Source: Psychrobacter immobilis
GTDB lineage: Bacteria; Pseudomonadota; Gammaproteobacteria; Pseudomonadales; Moraxellaceae
Length of the DNA stretch: 64,000 bases
Direction of reading: 5' to 3'
NCBI RefSeq assembly: GCF_904846185.1
Contig: NZ_CAJGZQ010000007.1
Span: 1 to 64,000 of the forward strand
Of this stretch, positions 25,923-37,732 are shown piece by piece; position 1 is the first letter of the stretch, and each line of letters opens with the position of its first letter. Made by a program: the position numbers and the translations under genes. A model generated the notes under the pieces. The model searched no databases. It saw only the letters and a program-made list of their open reading frames with translations, and was not told the origin of the DNA.

Positions 25923-27128
25923 ATGATTGAACGTCTACAAATATCGAACCTACGCAACCTGACGCACGTCAATCTACATGCAACAGCTTGCAACGTCATT
26001 ATCGGTGCCAATGGCAGTGGAAAAACTTCATTACTCGAAGCCATATTTCTGCTATCAAGAGGAAAAAGCTTTCGTCATCACCAGCCAAAACGCTATATCC
26101 AGCACCATCAAAATACAGTGACTGTGTACGCTAGAATCAATGATAGCAATACTTTAGCTATCCAAAAACAAGCTGACGCGACCACAATTCTACGTCTGAA
26201 TCAAACCACTGTCTATAACCAAAGCATCTTAACTGAGCAGCTACCAACGCTACTGATAGATCCATCGACGATGGATATGTTAGAGCAGGGGAGTGCTAGT
26301 CGTCGCCAGCTGCTAGATTGGTTGGTGTTTCACATGAAACAAGGTTTTCATCCGCAATGGCTCGCCTATCAGCGTCTATTAAGACAGCGCAATAGTTTGC
26401 TAAAAAAAACGCGTCATTTGACCCAAGTGCAGCTCGCTGAACTAAAATCGTGGGACAAAGGACTTAGTAATCATGCGGCACTGATTCATCATTATCGTGA
26501 ACGGATATTCGCAGAATGGCAGCCTTATTTTGCTGAAAGTATCGCGCAGTTATTGCCTGCTTATGCGGAGCAATTGAGCCTTAGCTATAATGCTGGTTAT
26601 GATACGAATGTTGCGCTGGATATACAGCTTAACGAGCGCTTAGAACAGGATTTGCAACTGGGATATACTCGTATCGGTAATCACCGTGCTGATATTCATG
26701 TGCATTGGCGCTCTAATGACTCGGCAGCGTCGAATAACAATTTCTCAGATACAATGCATGAAGCGGACACTAACCTCAAAGTACCTGTTATAAAAGAGCA
26801 GGCAGCCAATGTGTTGTCGCGTGGTGAAAAAAAGCTATTAATCACAGCACTGCGTTTATCGCAACTGCCATTACTGCTAAATACCCAAAAGACTAATGAT
26901 CTATCAAATGATAGCGCTCATGCTCAGGTGACACCAGTGGTATTGCTAGATGATATTACTGCAGAGCTTGATGATAGGGCGATAGATATTCTATTGTCGA
27001 CGTTAGCGCAGCTGCCATGTCAGGTATTTATGACCAGTTTGACCGATGATATTTTGCCTTTGGTGCATCAATATTGGTCAGAACCTAATATGTTTCATGT
27101 GAAACAAGGTCAAATCTTGAGTCCTTAA
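25923..27128 (+). CDS. recF: DNA replication and repair protein RecF
   Basis: RecF is an SMC-like ATPase that with RecO and RecR loads RecA at gaps. The 401-residue protein has Walker A GANGSGKTSLLEAIFLLSRG (near 33-52), the ABC signature-like LSRGEKKLL (about 298-306) and Walker B VVLLDDITAELDDRA (about 340-354). It is about 40 residues longer than E. coli RecF. Two parS-like sites lie in the gene: 26326-26341 (encoding VFHMKQ) and at the 3' end (FHVKQ). RBS before the ATG is weak. Confidence 0.93.
   Translation: MIERLQISNLRNLTHVNLHATACNVIIGANGSGKTSLLEAIFLLSRGKSFRHHQPKRYIQHHQNTVTVYARINDSNTLAIQKQADATTILRLNQTTVYNQSILTEQLPTLLIDPSTMDMLEQGSASRRQLLDWLVFHMKQGFHPQWLAYQRLLRQRNSLLKKTRHLTQVQLAELKSWDKGLSNHAALIHHYRERIFAEWQPYFAESIAQLLPAYAEQLSLSYNAGYDTNVALDIQLNERLEQDLQLGYTRIGNHRADIHVHWRSNDSAASNNNFSDTMHEADTNLKVPVIKEQAANVLSRGEKKLLITALRLSQLPLLLNTQKTNDLSNDSAHAQVTPVVLLDDITAELDDRAIDILLSTLAQLPCQVFMTSLTDDILPLVHQYWSEPNMFHVKQGQILSP
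26326..26341. other. parS site (one mismatch)
   Basis: TGTTTCACATGAAACA within recF differs from the consensus at position 9 only. Confidence 0.75.
27091..27106. other. parS site (one mismatch)
   Basis: TGTTTCATGTGAAACA near the 3' end of recF differs from the consensus at position 8 only. Confidence 0.75.
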
Positions 27129-30246
<3,118 letters not shown>

Positions 30247-30286
30247 GTTGGACATAAAGAGTTGCGAAATCATTGTTAATTAATTA

Positions 30287-30326
30287 AAAAAACCACCGCT
30301 TTGGCAATCAAGGCGGTGGCTTTTTA
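30287..30326 (+). terminator. Rho-independent terminator after gyrB
   Basis: AAAAAAACCACCGC and GGCGGTGGCTTTTT flank a short loop, giving a GC-rich stem followed by five T, 45 bp past gyrB. The A-tract on the other side means it can also work from the opposite strand. Confidence 0.8.
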
Positions 30327-30336
30327 ATGTTAGAAT

Positions 30337-30352
30337 TGTTTCACGTGAAACT
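30337..30352. other. parS site (terminal mismatch only)
   Basis: TGTTTCACGTGAAACT has the perfect 14-bp parS core and differs only at the last base. It lies in the gyrB-mntP gap. Confidence 0.85.
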
Positions 30353-30375
30353 TATTTTACGAATTGCTTTAGATA

Positions 30376-30969
30376 ATGGATATAGAAATGATCGAAGTTT
30401 TTTTACTTGCGATAGCCTTGGCGATGGATGCATTTGCGGTATCAATTGGGCTAGGGGCTAAATCACAAAAGCAATCATCTGCTTATGTGCTGCGTTTAGC
30501 CGTTTATGCAGCACTATACTTTGGTATTGCGCAAGGTGTGATGCCGCTGATAGGTTATCTATTAGGTGCAGTATTGCTAGGCTGGCTGGCGACTGCTGCA
30601 CCGTGGATTGGTGGTGGGATTCTTATTGTGCTTGGCGCTAAGATGTTATATGAAGCGTTTAATAGTGAGGTTGAAGCGGTATTAGCAGGCAGTTTCGATG
30701 AAAATATACAAGAAAAAATCAACCATCGTATGATGTTTACATTGGCTATTGCCACCAGTATTGATGCAATGGCAGCAGGCTTTACTTTAAACTTACTGGC
30801 ACTTAATGCATTGCTAGCGTGCTTCATTATCGCTATTATCACCGCTGGATTTGGCTTTTTCGGTATCAATTTAGGTAAGCGTTCAGGTACGTGGCTGGAG
30901 GATAAAGCTGAGATACTTGGTGGATTAGTATTGATAGCCATTGGTGTAAAGGTGATGTTTATCCGTTAA
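30376..30969 (+). CDS. mntP: Manganese efflux pump MntP
   Basis: MntP exports Mn2+ across the inner membrane. The 197-residue protein has six hydrophobic helices in two related halves: [16 protein letters not shown] (about 15-30) and its counterpart [15 protein letters not shown] (about 131-145), each with the conserved Asp-Ala pair. [16 protein letters not shown] and [15 protein letters not shown] end the two halves. A second ATG at codon 5 ([10 protein letters not shown]) may be the true start. I see no manganese riboswitch upstream; the gap holds the gyrB terminator and a parS. Confidence 0.9.
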   Translation: MDIEMIEVFLLAIALAMDAFAVSIGLGAKSQKQSSAYVLRLAVYAALYFGIAQGVMPLIGYLLGAVLLGWLATAAPWIGGGILIVLGAKMLYEAFNSEVEAVLAGSFDENIQEKINHRMMFTLAIATSIDAMAAGFTLNLLALNALLACFIIAIITAGFGFFGINLGKRSGTWLEDKAEILGGLVLIAIGVKVMFIR

Positions 30970-31001
30970 TAATCATCATTAGATGGCTTAATTCTCTACA
31001 A

Positions 31002-31039
31002 TAAAAAGCACCCCTTTGATGATCAAAGGGGTGCATTTT
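31002..31039. terminator. Bidirectional terminator between mntP and rlmF
   Basis: A perfect 13-bp inverted repeat GCACCCCTTTGAT / ATCAAAGGGGTGC (31008-31034) is flanked by five A on the left and five T on the right. It can terminate both convergent genes. Confidence 0.9.
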
Positions 31040-31051
31040 TAACAAAGACTT

Positions 31052-31067
31052 TGTTTCACGTGAAACT
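31052..31067. other. parS site (terminal mismatch only)
   Basis: TGTTTCACGTGAAACT has a perfect parS core. It is the rightmost site found in the window, between the terminator and the rlmF stop. Confidence 0.85.
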
Positions 31068-31092
31068 ATAACTATTTTATATTAATTACTAT

Positions 31093-32130
31093 CTATTCTT
31101 CGTCAGTATCAAAACGCCATGCGAGTATACGCGTGCTTTTTTGACCTTGGCTCATCTCAATGATGCGCATTTGGGCAACACCAAGTTGTTTTAATAGCAA
31201 TTGCATAGGCTTCACGTTTTCTGATTTTGAGACTAAACTTGTGAACCAGCCAACATGCTCAGCGAAATCTTGACTCTCTTTCGCCATCTTGGTTAAAAAG
31301 GCAATCTCGCCACCCTCAGACCATAGCTCTTTATGCTGACCACCAAAGTTTAGGTTTTGCGCGGCATTGCCAGACTTGGTTGAGCTGCGGCTGATTTGTG
31401 CGTTCTCATTCTTACCACGATGTCGTTGCAAATTATGCTGCTTACGGCTATTGGCTTCCATCGCTTCTTCTAATGAGGCATGAAACGGCGGGTTACATAC
31501 CACCACATCAAAGTAATCTTGGCGACCGATGATATTTTTAAAAATAAATTTAGGTTCGGTCTGTAGTTTGACTTTAACTGTACTTTTTAGCTTTGGATTG
31601 GTCTCGCAAATAAGCGCGGCAGTATTGACCGAAATAGGATCAATATCTGAGGCGGTAAATCGCCAACCATAGCTTTGGCTGCCAACAATAGGATAAATCG
31701 CGCTGGCACCGGTGCCAATATCTAGGGCATGGATTTCTTTGCCCGTCGGCGGTGTATTGTCTTTATTCACATGCGTGGTTTGTGCAAGCAACTCAGCGAT
31801 ATAGTGAATATAATCAGCACGACCAGGAATCGGAGGGCACAAATAACCTTCTGGGATGTCCCAAAATTTCACCCCATAATAATGCGCCAGTAACGCCTGA
31901 TTAAGGACACGCACGGCGGCACTGTCGGAGAAGTTAATCGTCGACTCGCCTTTAGGATTAGTAATGGTGTGCTTAGCAAGCTCAGGCAAAGCGCGAGTCA
32001 GTACTTCAAAGTCATAGCGACCTTGGTGCGGATTGCGCGGATGCAGCTGCCCTAATTTTTTAGCAGTCTCAGGCGATCTGTTTCGGTGATTGTTGGCGGT
32101 CGGGCGACGGTTCATAGGCTTACTGGTCAT
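31093..32130 (-). CDS. rlmF: 23S rRNA m6A1618 methyltransferase RlmF
   Basis: RlmF methylates N6 of A1618 in 23S rRNA. From [14 protein letters not shown] the protein has 345 residues; the open frame extends 17 codons further to a GTG (32181). The family-typical [20 protein letters not shown] lies near 32, then [20 protein letters not shown], the SAM-binding [11 protein letters not shown] and the N6-adenine motif [16 protein letters not shown] ~60-residue insertion of low complexity ([14 protein letters not shown] region) is present before [11 protein letters not shown]. It is convergent with mntP. Confidence 0.9.
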   Translation of the reverse strand: MTSKPMNRRPTANNHRNRSPETAKKLGQLHPRNPHQGRYDFEVLTRALPELAKHTITNPKGESTINFSDSAAVRVLNQALLAHYYGVKFWDIPEGYLCPPIPGRADYIHYIAELLAQTTHVNKDNTPPTGKEIHALDIGTGASAIYPIVGSQSYGWRFTASDIDPISVNTAALICETNPKLKSTVKVKLQTEPKFIFKNIIGRQDYFDVVVCNPPFHASLEEAMEANSRKQHNLQRHRGKNENAQISRSSTKSGNAAQNLNFGGQHKELWSEGGEIAFLTKMAKESQDFAEHVGWFTSLVSKSENVKPMQLLLKQLGVAQMRIIEMSQGQKSTRILAWRFDTDEE

Positions 32131-32195
32131 AGTATCGGGCTTTGATGTTTGAATATAATGCACCATTTTAGCAGATTTCACGAGTCACTAGCGTC

Positions 32196-32933
32196 TTATC
32201 GACTACGTAAAATCAGGTTTAATCCCAATATTATCATCGCTGTACCCAATACGCGGTCGATCCAATGTTCAAAACGCTGAAAGCGACGATGAATGGCAGG
32301 AATAGACAGTAACATCACCACGGTGCTAAACCATGCCATCTGCAAGACCATCATCCATACACCATAAATAGCCAATTGCCATAGCGGTATATCGGGTGAT
32401 AGTACGAGGGTAAATATCGCGACGAAATATACTGGCGCTTTTGGGTTAAATACATTGCAAAAAAAGCCACGGCGCAGAATGGAAGCGGTTGAGTCTGTAT
32501 CAGTAGGCGGTTTTTTATTAGAAATGGCTTTATCAGAAAGCTCGGCATCACTGGTAGAAGTCGTTTGCTTAATAAGCATATCTTGTGAAACGTGAACACC
32601 TGAATCTATTAGCTCTACTGGATTTGCTAATTCTGATGTTTTTTTCGGTTTGGCTTGAATACCTTGCCAACCTAAATAAATAAGATAACTGCCGCCCAAC
32701 CATTTAATAGCAGTGAGTAGTGGCTGCGAATGGGCGATGAGCGTTGCCAGTCCTAGCACCGAATAGATAATGTGTACGGCAAGACCTAAGGTAATGCCAA
32801 GACTACAAATCAAACCCGTGCGTCTACCTTTTGCCAAGGTTTGCTGTGAGACTAATACAAAATCAGGACCCGGAGAGGCGGCAGCGAGTAGATGGACGCT
32901 GGTGATAAGCAAAAAACCGTGCCAAAATTCCAT
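32196..32933 (-). CDS. LysE/RhtB-family amino-acid exporter
   Basis: This inner-membrane exporter of the LysE superfamily starts MEFWHGFLLITSVHLLAAAS (245 residues), followed by the family hallmark PGPDFVLVSQQTL. It has about five to six helices, including LICSLGITLGLAVHIIYSVL and KWLGGSYLIYLGWQGI. A hydrophilic insertion of about 45 residues (PVELIDSGVHVSQDM to NKKPPTDTDSTAS) sits between helices 3 and 4, making it longer than the usual ~205. The substrate (homoserine, threonine, lysine or another) cannot be told. It is upstream of rlmF, 65 bp away. Confidence 0.82.
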   Translation of the reverse strand: MEFWHGFLLITSVHLLAAASPGPDFVLVSQQTLAKGRRTGLICSLGITLGLAVHIIYSVLGLATLIAHSQPLLTAIKWLGGSYLIYLGWQGIQAKPKKTSELANPVELIDSGVHVSQDMLIKQTTSTSDAELSDKAISNKKPPTDTDSTASILRRGFFCNVFNPKAPVYFVAIFTLVLSPDIPLWQLAIYGVWMMVLQMAWFSTVVMLLSIPAIHRRFQRFEHWIDRVLGTAMIILGLNLILRSR

Positions 32934-33149
32934 AACGTGCTCTGATTCATTTCTTGAGTTGGATAATAGTTGCACATTAGCGTAAATGAGGTCAACTAAT
33001 ATTGATATCAGCTATTGATACTCATGCTAAAACGATGCTTGCGTTGCACCGAACGTATGTCTATATTGAAAGTAAGTTACATAATTTTTAGTAGTGTTAA
33101 TTCGCCATGTGACAAACCATAAAACGATCGCTCTAATAAGGATAAAAAC

Positions 33150-33965
33150 ATGACTACGGAAAGTAATAATAGTAATTCTACTAGCAATGGCACTCGCATC
33201 ACTTATGACATCCAAGATTATATCTGCCTGATTGGGCTTAATCGTGCAGATAAACGTAATGCTTTTGACAGTCATATGATTAAGCAACTCTCTGAGGCAC
33301 TTACTCAATATGAAAATGACGCTGGTCTTCGCTGTGCGTTAATATTCGCTCATGGTGAGCATTTCACCGCAGGTCTTGATTTGATGGAGCTACAAGATAA
33401 ATGGGACAAAGGCGCGTTTGAGTTCGCTGCCGACGAAATCGATCCATGGGGAATCGGTGGCAAACTGCGCACCAAACCTGTGGTCGTGGCGATACAAGGC
33501 ACGTGCTTTACCGCTGGTATTGAGCTGATGTTAAATAGCGATGTCGTCATCGCCAGTGATAACTGCAACTTTGCGCAAATGGAAGTCCAGCGCGGTATCA
33601 TGCCGTTTGGCGGGGCGACGGTACGCTTTGTCGCAGCGGTTAGTTGGCAAAAAGCGATGCCGTATTTATTAACGGGTAAGAACTTTGACGCGCAAACTGC
33701 GGACAAGCTAAATCTGGTCAGCGAAGTCGTACCAAATGGAGAAGAATATGAGCGTGCGCTGACTATCGCCAAAGAGATTTGCACGGCCGCCCCGCTTGGC
33801 GTGCAAGGATTACTATCCTCAGCACAAGATGCCAGTCGCAATGGCGCAAAAGCAGCATTAGCTAATATTCATGGCTATCTCCCGCATTTATTTCATTCAG
33901 AAGATGCAAAAGAGGGTGCGATGGCGATGGTTGAGAGACGGGAAGCTAAGTTTGTGGGGAGATAA
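33150..33965 (+). CDS. Crotonase-family enoyl-CoA hydratase/isomerase
   Basis: This 271-residue protein is of the crotonase fold, acting on acyl-CoA thioesters. It has the N-terminal IGLNRADKRNAFDSHM, the oxyanion-hole segment HGEHFTAGLDLMELQDKW (about 68-85) and GTCFTAGIELMLNSDVVIAS (about 119-138). The catalytic-glutamate positions of true enoyl-CoA hydratases are not both obvious (MEVQRGIMPFGGATVRF), so the exact reaction is open. AAGGA precedes the ATG. It is monocistronic between the divergent exporter and the AlbA_2 gene. Confidence 0.82.
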   Translation: MTTESNNSNSTSNGTRITYDIQDYICLIGLNRADKRNAFDSHMIKQLSEALTQYENDAGLRCALIFAHGEHFTAGLDLMELQDKWDKGAFEFAADEIDPWGIGGKLRTKPVVVAIQGTCFTAGIELMLNSDVVIASDNCNFAQMEVQRGIMPFGGATVRFVAAVSWQKAMPYLLTGKNFDAQTADKLNLVSEVVPNGEEYERALTIAKEICTAAPLGVQGLLSSAQDASRNGAKAALANIHGYLPHLFHSEDAKEGAMAMVERREAKFVGR

Positions 33966-34212
33966 AGGTTTGATCACTTTTATGCGTTTTAGATAGAAAA
34001 CTAAAGAATTCTCCGTTTATACCTTATTTGGATAGACTGTAAAAAAGATAGCTTTCTTCATTGCTTGATGATAGTTGTAATAGTTTAAAAGCACTAATAA
34101 CAAACACTCATGGTAATCTACCGTATTTGTTCCATGAAGCGTAGAATAATGGAAAGTGTCACAATTAAATTAATAACAAAAACACCTAGTTTTCAATTTT
34201 TATGGAAATTCA

Positions 34213-36249
34213 ATGTTATCAAATGATGAAATGCTAAACGTCTATAATGAATTATTAAAATCATCAGAGCTTACTCATATTGAAGCTAAGAAAGCTTCAG
34301 GGGGTATTGGTGATTCTGTGATGCAGACTGTTTGTGCATTCGCAAATGAACCAAACACCAATCATGGCTATTTACTACTTGGTGTGTCAGAACCAAACGA
34401 AGATCATGATAAACATTGGGTTAGTGGTGTTGAGGATACCGATAAGATATTAAACGATTTGCAGAATAATTGTCGAAATCAGTTTGAAAATACTATTCAG
34501 ATAGAGGCTAATATTCTTATTTTAGAAAATAAAAAGGTTGTAGTAGCGAAGGTTTTTGAGCTTAATGCTGCCTCGAAGCCTTGTGGTTTTAAAAGTAGTG
34601 GTAAAAAAAGTAAGAACTATACTAAAACAGGGGTATGGAGACGAGGGATCAATGGAGATTACGAAGCTAGAATTGATGAGCTTCAAGACATTATTGCTGC
34701 TAAAGCTGGTCAGTCATTTGAAAATGTAGTTTTACCTAATGCTTCATTATTAGATATTGATTCTAATGCTATTGCGCTTTATCGAAAACAGCGAGCAAAA
34801 GTACAAGCTGATGCAGCTGAGTTAGAATATAGCGACAACGAACTCTTATTATCTTTTAACTTAATTCAAGAGGTAAATGGTGTTCTCAAACCCAACGTAG
34901 CTGGTTTGCTATTGTTCGGCTCACATCTAGCATTGCGGCGTCATCTTCCTATGGCGCGTGTAGATTATATTAGAAATGCGGGAACGAGATGGGTAGAAGA
35001 CAGTGATGAGCGATTTATGTATACCAAAGATTTTCGCGAGCCACTGATTGAAATGATACCTCGTATTGAAGCAATCATTATGGATGATATGCCTAATCAT
35101 TTCCGTTTAGATGATAATGAGCTTCAACGTTCTGATGAACCTTTATTACCTCAAAGAGTTGTTCGTGAGGCTTTGGTCAATATGGTAATGCACCGTGACT
35201 ACTCTGCAAACCAGCCTTCCCAAATTAACCGCTTTAAAGATAGATTAGAGATGCAAAATGCTGGTTATTCTTTAAAACCTTTAGACTCATTGGATAGTGC
35301 TAGCTCAGTAACGCGCAATCCTTTAATAGCAGCTGTACTATATGATTTAAGACTAGCTGAAACTAAAGGAAGCGGTATTCGTACTATGCGTGATAAGTTA
35401 AATCAAGCTAAGCTTAGCGCGCCTAGGTTTGATAGTAATCATGTTAGAAACTATTTTAAAGCAACTTTTTTATTGCATCAATTAATGGATGATAAACAAC
35501 TCAAGTGGCTGGAAGCTTTTGATAATTATGGTTTATCGGATAATGATGCTATGGCACTTATGCTGGCCTATGAGACAGGGAAGGTAAATAACAGCTCTCT
35601 TAGGGACATTACTAAATTAGATACATTATCAGCAAGCAGTCTTTTATCAAAACTCTGCAAGAAGAATTTATTGCAGAAAAAGGGGAAGGGAACTTCTACT
35701 CTCTATACTTTAACGGAATATGCTTTAGATATTGGATTAAATGCAAACAATGATAGTAATTTTGTGCTTGGTGACATAACCTCCGAAGCTGACGTTCAAA
35801 CCTCCGAAGCTGACGTTCAAACCTCCGAAGCTGACGTTCAAACCTCCGAAGCTGATGTTCAAACCTCCGATGCTGATGTTCAAACCTCCGAAGCTGATGT
35901 TCAAACCTCCGATGCTGATGATCAATATGCATTTGATTTTTCGGAAAGTTTAAAGCTTGAAGAGCCACCTCGGCAAGCTTTAAACCAGCTACAAGCTCTA
36001 CCCAAAAAATCACTACCAGAAGAGGTAGATAGAAGAATACTTATTTTGTGTCAAAATGAAGCGCTTAGCACAGATCAATTATCAAAAAATCTTAATAGGA
36101 ACTCGGATTACTTACGCAAACAGTATATTTCGCAATTACTAACTAGAGGGTTAATACGCCAGTTATATGCTGATTCACCTAAGCATCCGTATCAAGCATA
36201 TATAACAACCGAATTAGGTGAGGAATGGATAAATGGTAAAACACAGTAA
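34213..36249 (+). CDS. AlbA_2 (Schlafen-like) / GHKL-ATPase protein with tandem heptapeptide repeats
   Basis: This 678-residue protein starts with an AlbA_2/Schlafen-like putative nucleic-acid-binding domain (about 15-145: HIEAKKASGGIG, VCAFANEPNTNHGYLLLGV). An ATPase-like HATPase_c_4 region follows (about 290-410: VVREALVNMVMHRDYS, KGSGIRTMRDKL). A winged helix lies near 470-510, then a linker of seven TSEADVQ repeats (523-571) and a second winged helix at the C-terminus (STDQLSKNLNRNSDYLRKQY). Such proteins are annotated as transcriptional regulators or RecG-like ATP-binding proteins, and some lie in defence islands; function here is unknown. Base composition is more AT-rich than the neighbours, suggesting transfer. 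Confidence 0.75.
   Translation: MLSNDEMLNVYNELLKSSELTHIEAKKASGGIGDSVMQTVCAFANEPNTNHGYLLLGVSEPNEDHDKHWVSGVEDTDKILNDLQNNCRNQFENTIQIEANILILENKKVVVAKVFELNAASKPCGFKSSGKKSKNYTKTGVWRRGINGDYEARIDELQDIIAAKAGQSFENVVLPNASLLDIDSNAIALYRKQRAKVQADAAELEYSDNELLLSFNLIQEVNGVLKPNVAGLLLFGSHLALRRHLPMARVDYIRNAGTRWVEDSDERFMYTKDFREPLIEMIPRIEAIIMDDMPNHFRLDDNELQRSDEPLLPQRVVREALVNMVMHRDYSANQPSQINRFKDRLEMQNAGYSLKPLDSLDSASSVTRNPLIAAVLYDLRLAETKGSGIRTMRDKLNQAKLSAPRFDSNHVRNYFKATFLLHQLMDDKQLKWLEAFDNYGLSDNDAMALMLAYETGKVNNSSLRDITKLDTLSASSLLSKLCKKNLLQKKGKGTSTLYTLTEYALDIGLNANNDSNFVLGDITSEADVQTSEADVQTSEADVQTSEADVQTSDADVQTSEADVQTSDADDQYAFDFSESLKLEEPPRQALNQLQALPKKSLPEEVDRRILILCQNEALSTDQLSKNLNRNSDYLRKQYISQLLTRGLIRQLYADSPKHPYQAYITTELGEEWINGKTQ
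35779..35925 (+). repeat. Seven tandem 21-bp coding repeats
   Basis: The unit is ACCTCCGAAGCTGACGTTCA plus A, repeated seven times without gaps. Three first copies are identical; later copies have GAT for GAC or GAA, and the last ends GATGATCAA. Each copy encodes TSEADVQ, so gain or loss of copies keeps the frame and changes only linker length. The minus strand is also open across the array. Confidence 0.95.
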
Positions 36250-36270
36250 GTAACGATTTATAAATAGCGT

Positions 36271-36419
36271 GTAGGATGGGTTGCGAAGGCTAGGTTTTGG
36301 GGCAGTATCGTGACCAACAGGAATGACCCAAACCGTAGCCACAGAAAATCATAGATTTTCTCTTGCGTCAAGTCAGGGCGAAGCAGTACTTCGCTTGATC
36401 CATCCTCACACCTAGATAA
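36271..36419. repeat. REP/MITE-like structured repeat
   Basis: The ends form an imperfect inverted repeat (GTAGGATGGGTTGCGAAG at the left; GTGAGGATGGATCAAGCG read from the right). Two perfect internal hairpins lie inside: AGAAAATC/GATTTTCT (36343-36361) and GCGAAG/CTTCGC (36378-36394). There is no coding potential. It looks like a dispersed palindromic repeat element. The rest of the 404-bp gap has only the terminator at 36561-36582. Confidence 0.5.
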
Positions 36420-36560
36420 GCAGATAATAGCGAATGGCAGGATTGGCTCCCCTTATTACTGCAACGGTTTCACCTTCTAATCCGCAAATTCTAAACTATT
36501 CCCAAACCATCTAAAGCCCCACGCTAAACCCCTAAACCTAGTACCGTAATCTCAAATAGC

Positions 36561-36582
36561 AAAAACCCTGCCATGGCGAGGT
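36561..36582 (-). terminator. Terminator after the YadA-head gene
   Basis: Minus-strand CCTCGCCATGGCAGGG forms a near-palindromic stem followed by five T, 72 bp past the stop. Confidence 0.6.
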
Positions 36583-36653
36583 CTCATTATTTTATCGAGT
36601 ATAACTGGTGATAACTGCACCAGCGTTAGTAGTTTGGCACTAATTGACTACTA

Positions 36654-37487
36654 TTATTTAGCTGATTTTTTATAGTAATCAACCATCATCGTACCTAGCG
36701 TACCGTTGTCATCGATAGTGACGATTCTAACTGTACCTGACTGAGACGCAGTACTAGACTGCACTTGTCCAGCACTACCTAAGACGATTTGGTTGTTTTT
36801 AGCCGCCATTGCTCCGTTACCGATAGCGATGCTATTCATGCCGCCAGCCATAGATTTATTGCCTAGCGCTACCGAGTTTGCACCTTGTGCGGCTGCCGCT
36901 TCACCAACTGCGGTAGAGCGTACACCACTAGCATCGGCTATATGACCAAAGGCTTGCGCGCGTTCGGCAGTGGCTTTTGATTGCCAACCGATAGACGTTG
37001 AGCCTAAACCTGCGGCATTGGCTTCCCCGCCAACAGCCGTTGCTGAATTCATGCCCGCATTGGCTTTGTTGCCGACAGCGACCGTGTCATTACTGCCGCC
37101 AGCCATCGCGGCTTCACCAACAGCCGTAGCTCGTACACCACTCGCGTTGGCTAGATGACCAAACGCTTGCGCGCGTTCAGCGGTAGCTTTTGATTGCCAG
37201 CCGATAGAGGTTGAGCCTAAACCTGCAGCGTTGGCTTGACCGCCGACAGCGGTTGCTGAGTTCAGACCTGCATTGGCCATATTACCGATAGCAACCGTGT
37301 CGTTAGTGCCGCTAGACATAGCACTATTGCCTAAAGTAATAGCAGTACTGTTCGTAGTGGTTTGGGTATTTGAAACTTGAGAGTCAGCACCTGTTGCCAT
37401 AGCAGTGCATGCAGAAGTTGCGGCAATGGCGAGAGTAAGGGAACTGATTTTGAGTGCTAATTTTGATAGGGAATCCATTTTCATCAT
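36654..37487 (-). CDS. YadA-head-repeat protein without membrane anchor
   Basis: From the ATG at 37487 (AAGGA seven bases before it) the protein has 277 residues. An N-terminal signal peptide (LALKISSLTLAIAATSACTA) may end in a lipoprotein-like cysteine (TSAC), though this is weak. The rest is almost entirely YadA-type head repeats (TAVGGQANAAGLGSTSIG, VALGNKSMAGG, IAIGNGAMA). A 71-residue block is present twice. There is no coiled-coil stalk and no C-terminal YadA anchor barrel; it ends RIVTIDDNGTLGTMMVDYYK. It may be a secreted or lipid-anchored trimeric fibre head. It is not a complete trimeric autotransporter. Confidence 0.8.
   Translation of the reverse strand: MMKMDSLSKLALKISSLTLAIAATSACTAMATGADSQVSNTQTTTNSTAITLGNSAMSSGTNDTVAIGNMANAGLNSATAVGGQANAAGLGSTSIGWQSKATAERAQAFGHLANASGVRATAVGEAAMAGGSNDTVAVGNKANAGMNSATAVGGEANAAGLGSTSIGWQSKATAERAQAFGHIADASGVRSTAVGEAAAAQGANSVALGNKSMAGGMNSIAIGNGAMAAKNNQIVLGSAGQVQSSTASQSGTVRIVTIDDNGTLGTMMVDYYKKSAK
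36846..37271 (-). repeat. Two tandem 213-bp coding repeats (YadA head)
   Basis: Residues beginning AGLNSATAVGGQANAAG (37271-37059) are repeated as AGMNSATAVGGEANAAG (37058-36846). The two 71-residue copies are nearly identical over their first 50 residues, including GSTSIGWQSKATAERAQAFG, which points to a recent duplication. Confidence 0.85.
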
Positions 37488-37732
37488 GCTAAATCCTTTT
37501 AGACAAGCCATCTTGGCTTAGTAGGGGGTTTGGGTAAAAGCTGATAGATCACAATCCTTGCAATATGAGCATACTCTGGCATGAATAACTTGATCATATG
37601 TAGAGTCCGCAACATTAATGTAACACTAATTTTTAACCATTATTCAAATAATGATAGCATTATATTTTCAAAGGTCGTTTAAGCCGACGAATGAACAGTT
37701 ATAATATAAAACTACCGTAAAGGAGAGCATCG

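Noticed and set aside
35779..35925. Tandem repeats as a CRISPR array
   Set aside because: The units are contiguous without spacers and lie in frame in a gene. No cas genes are present.
35696..36013. Minus-strand ORFs across the 21-bp repeat array
   Set aside because: They are open only because the repeat unit lacks stops in that frame; the product is a simple repeat and there is no start signal.
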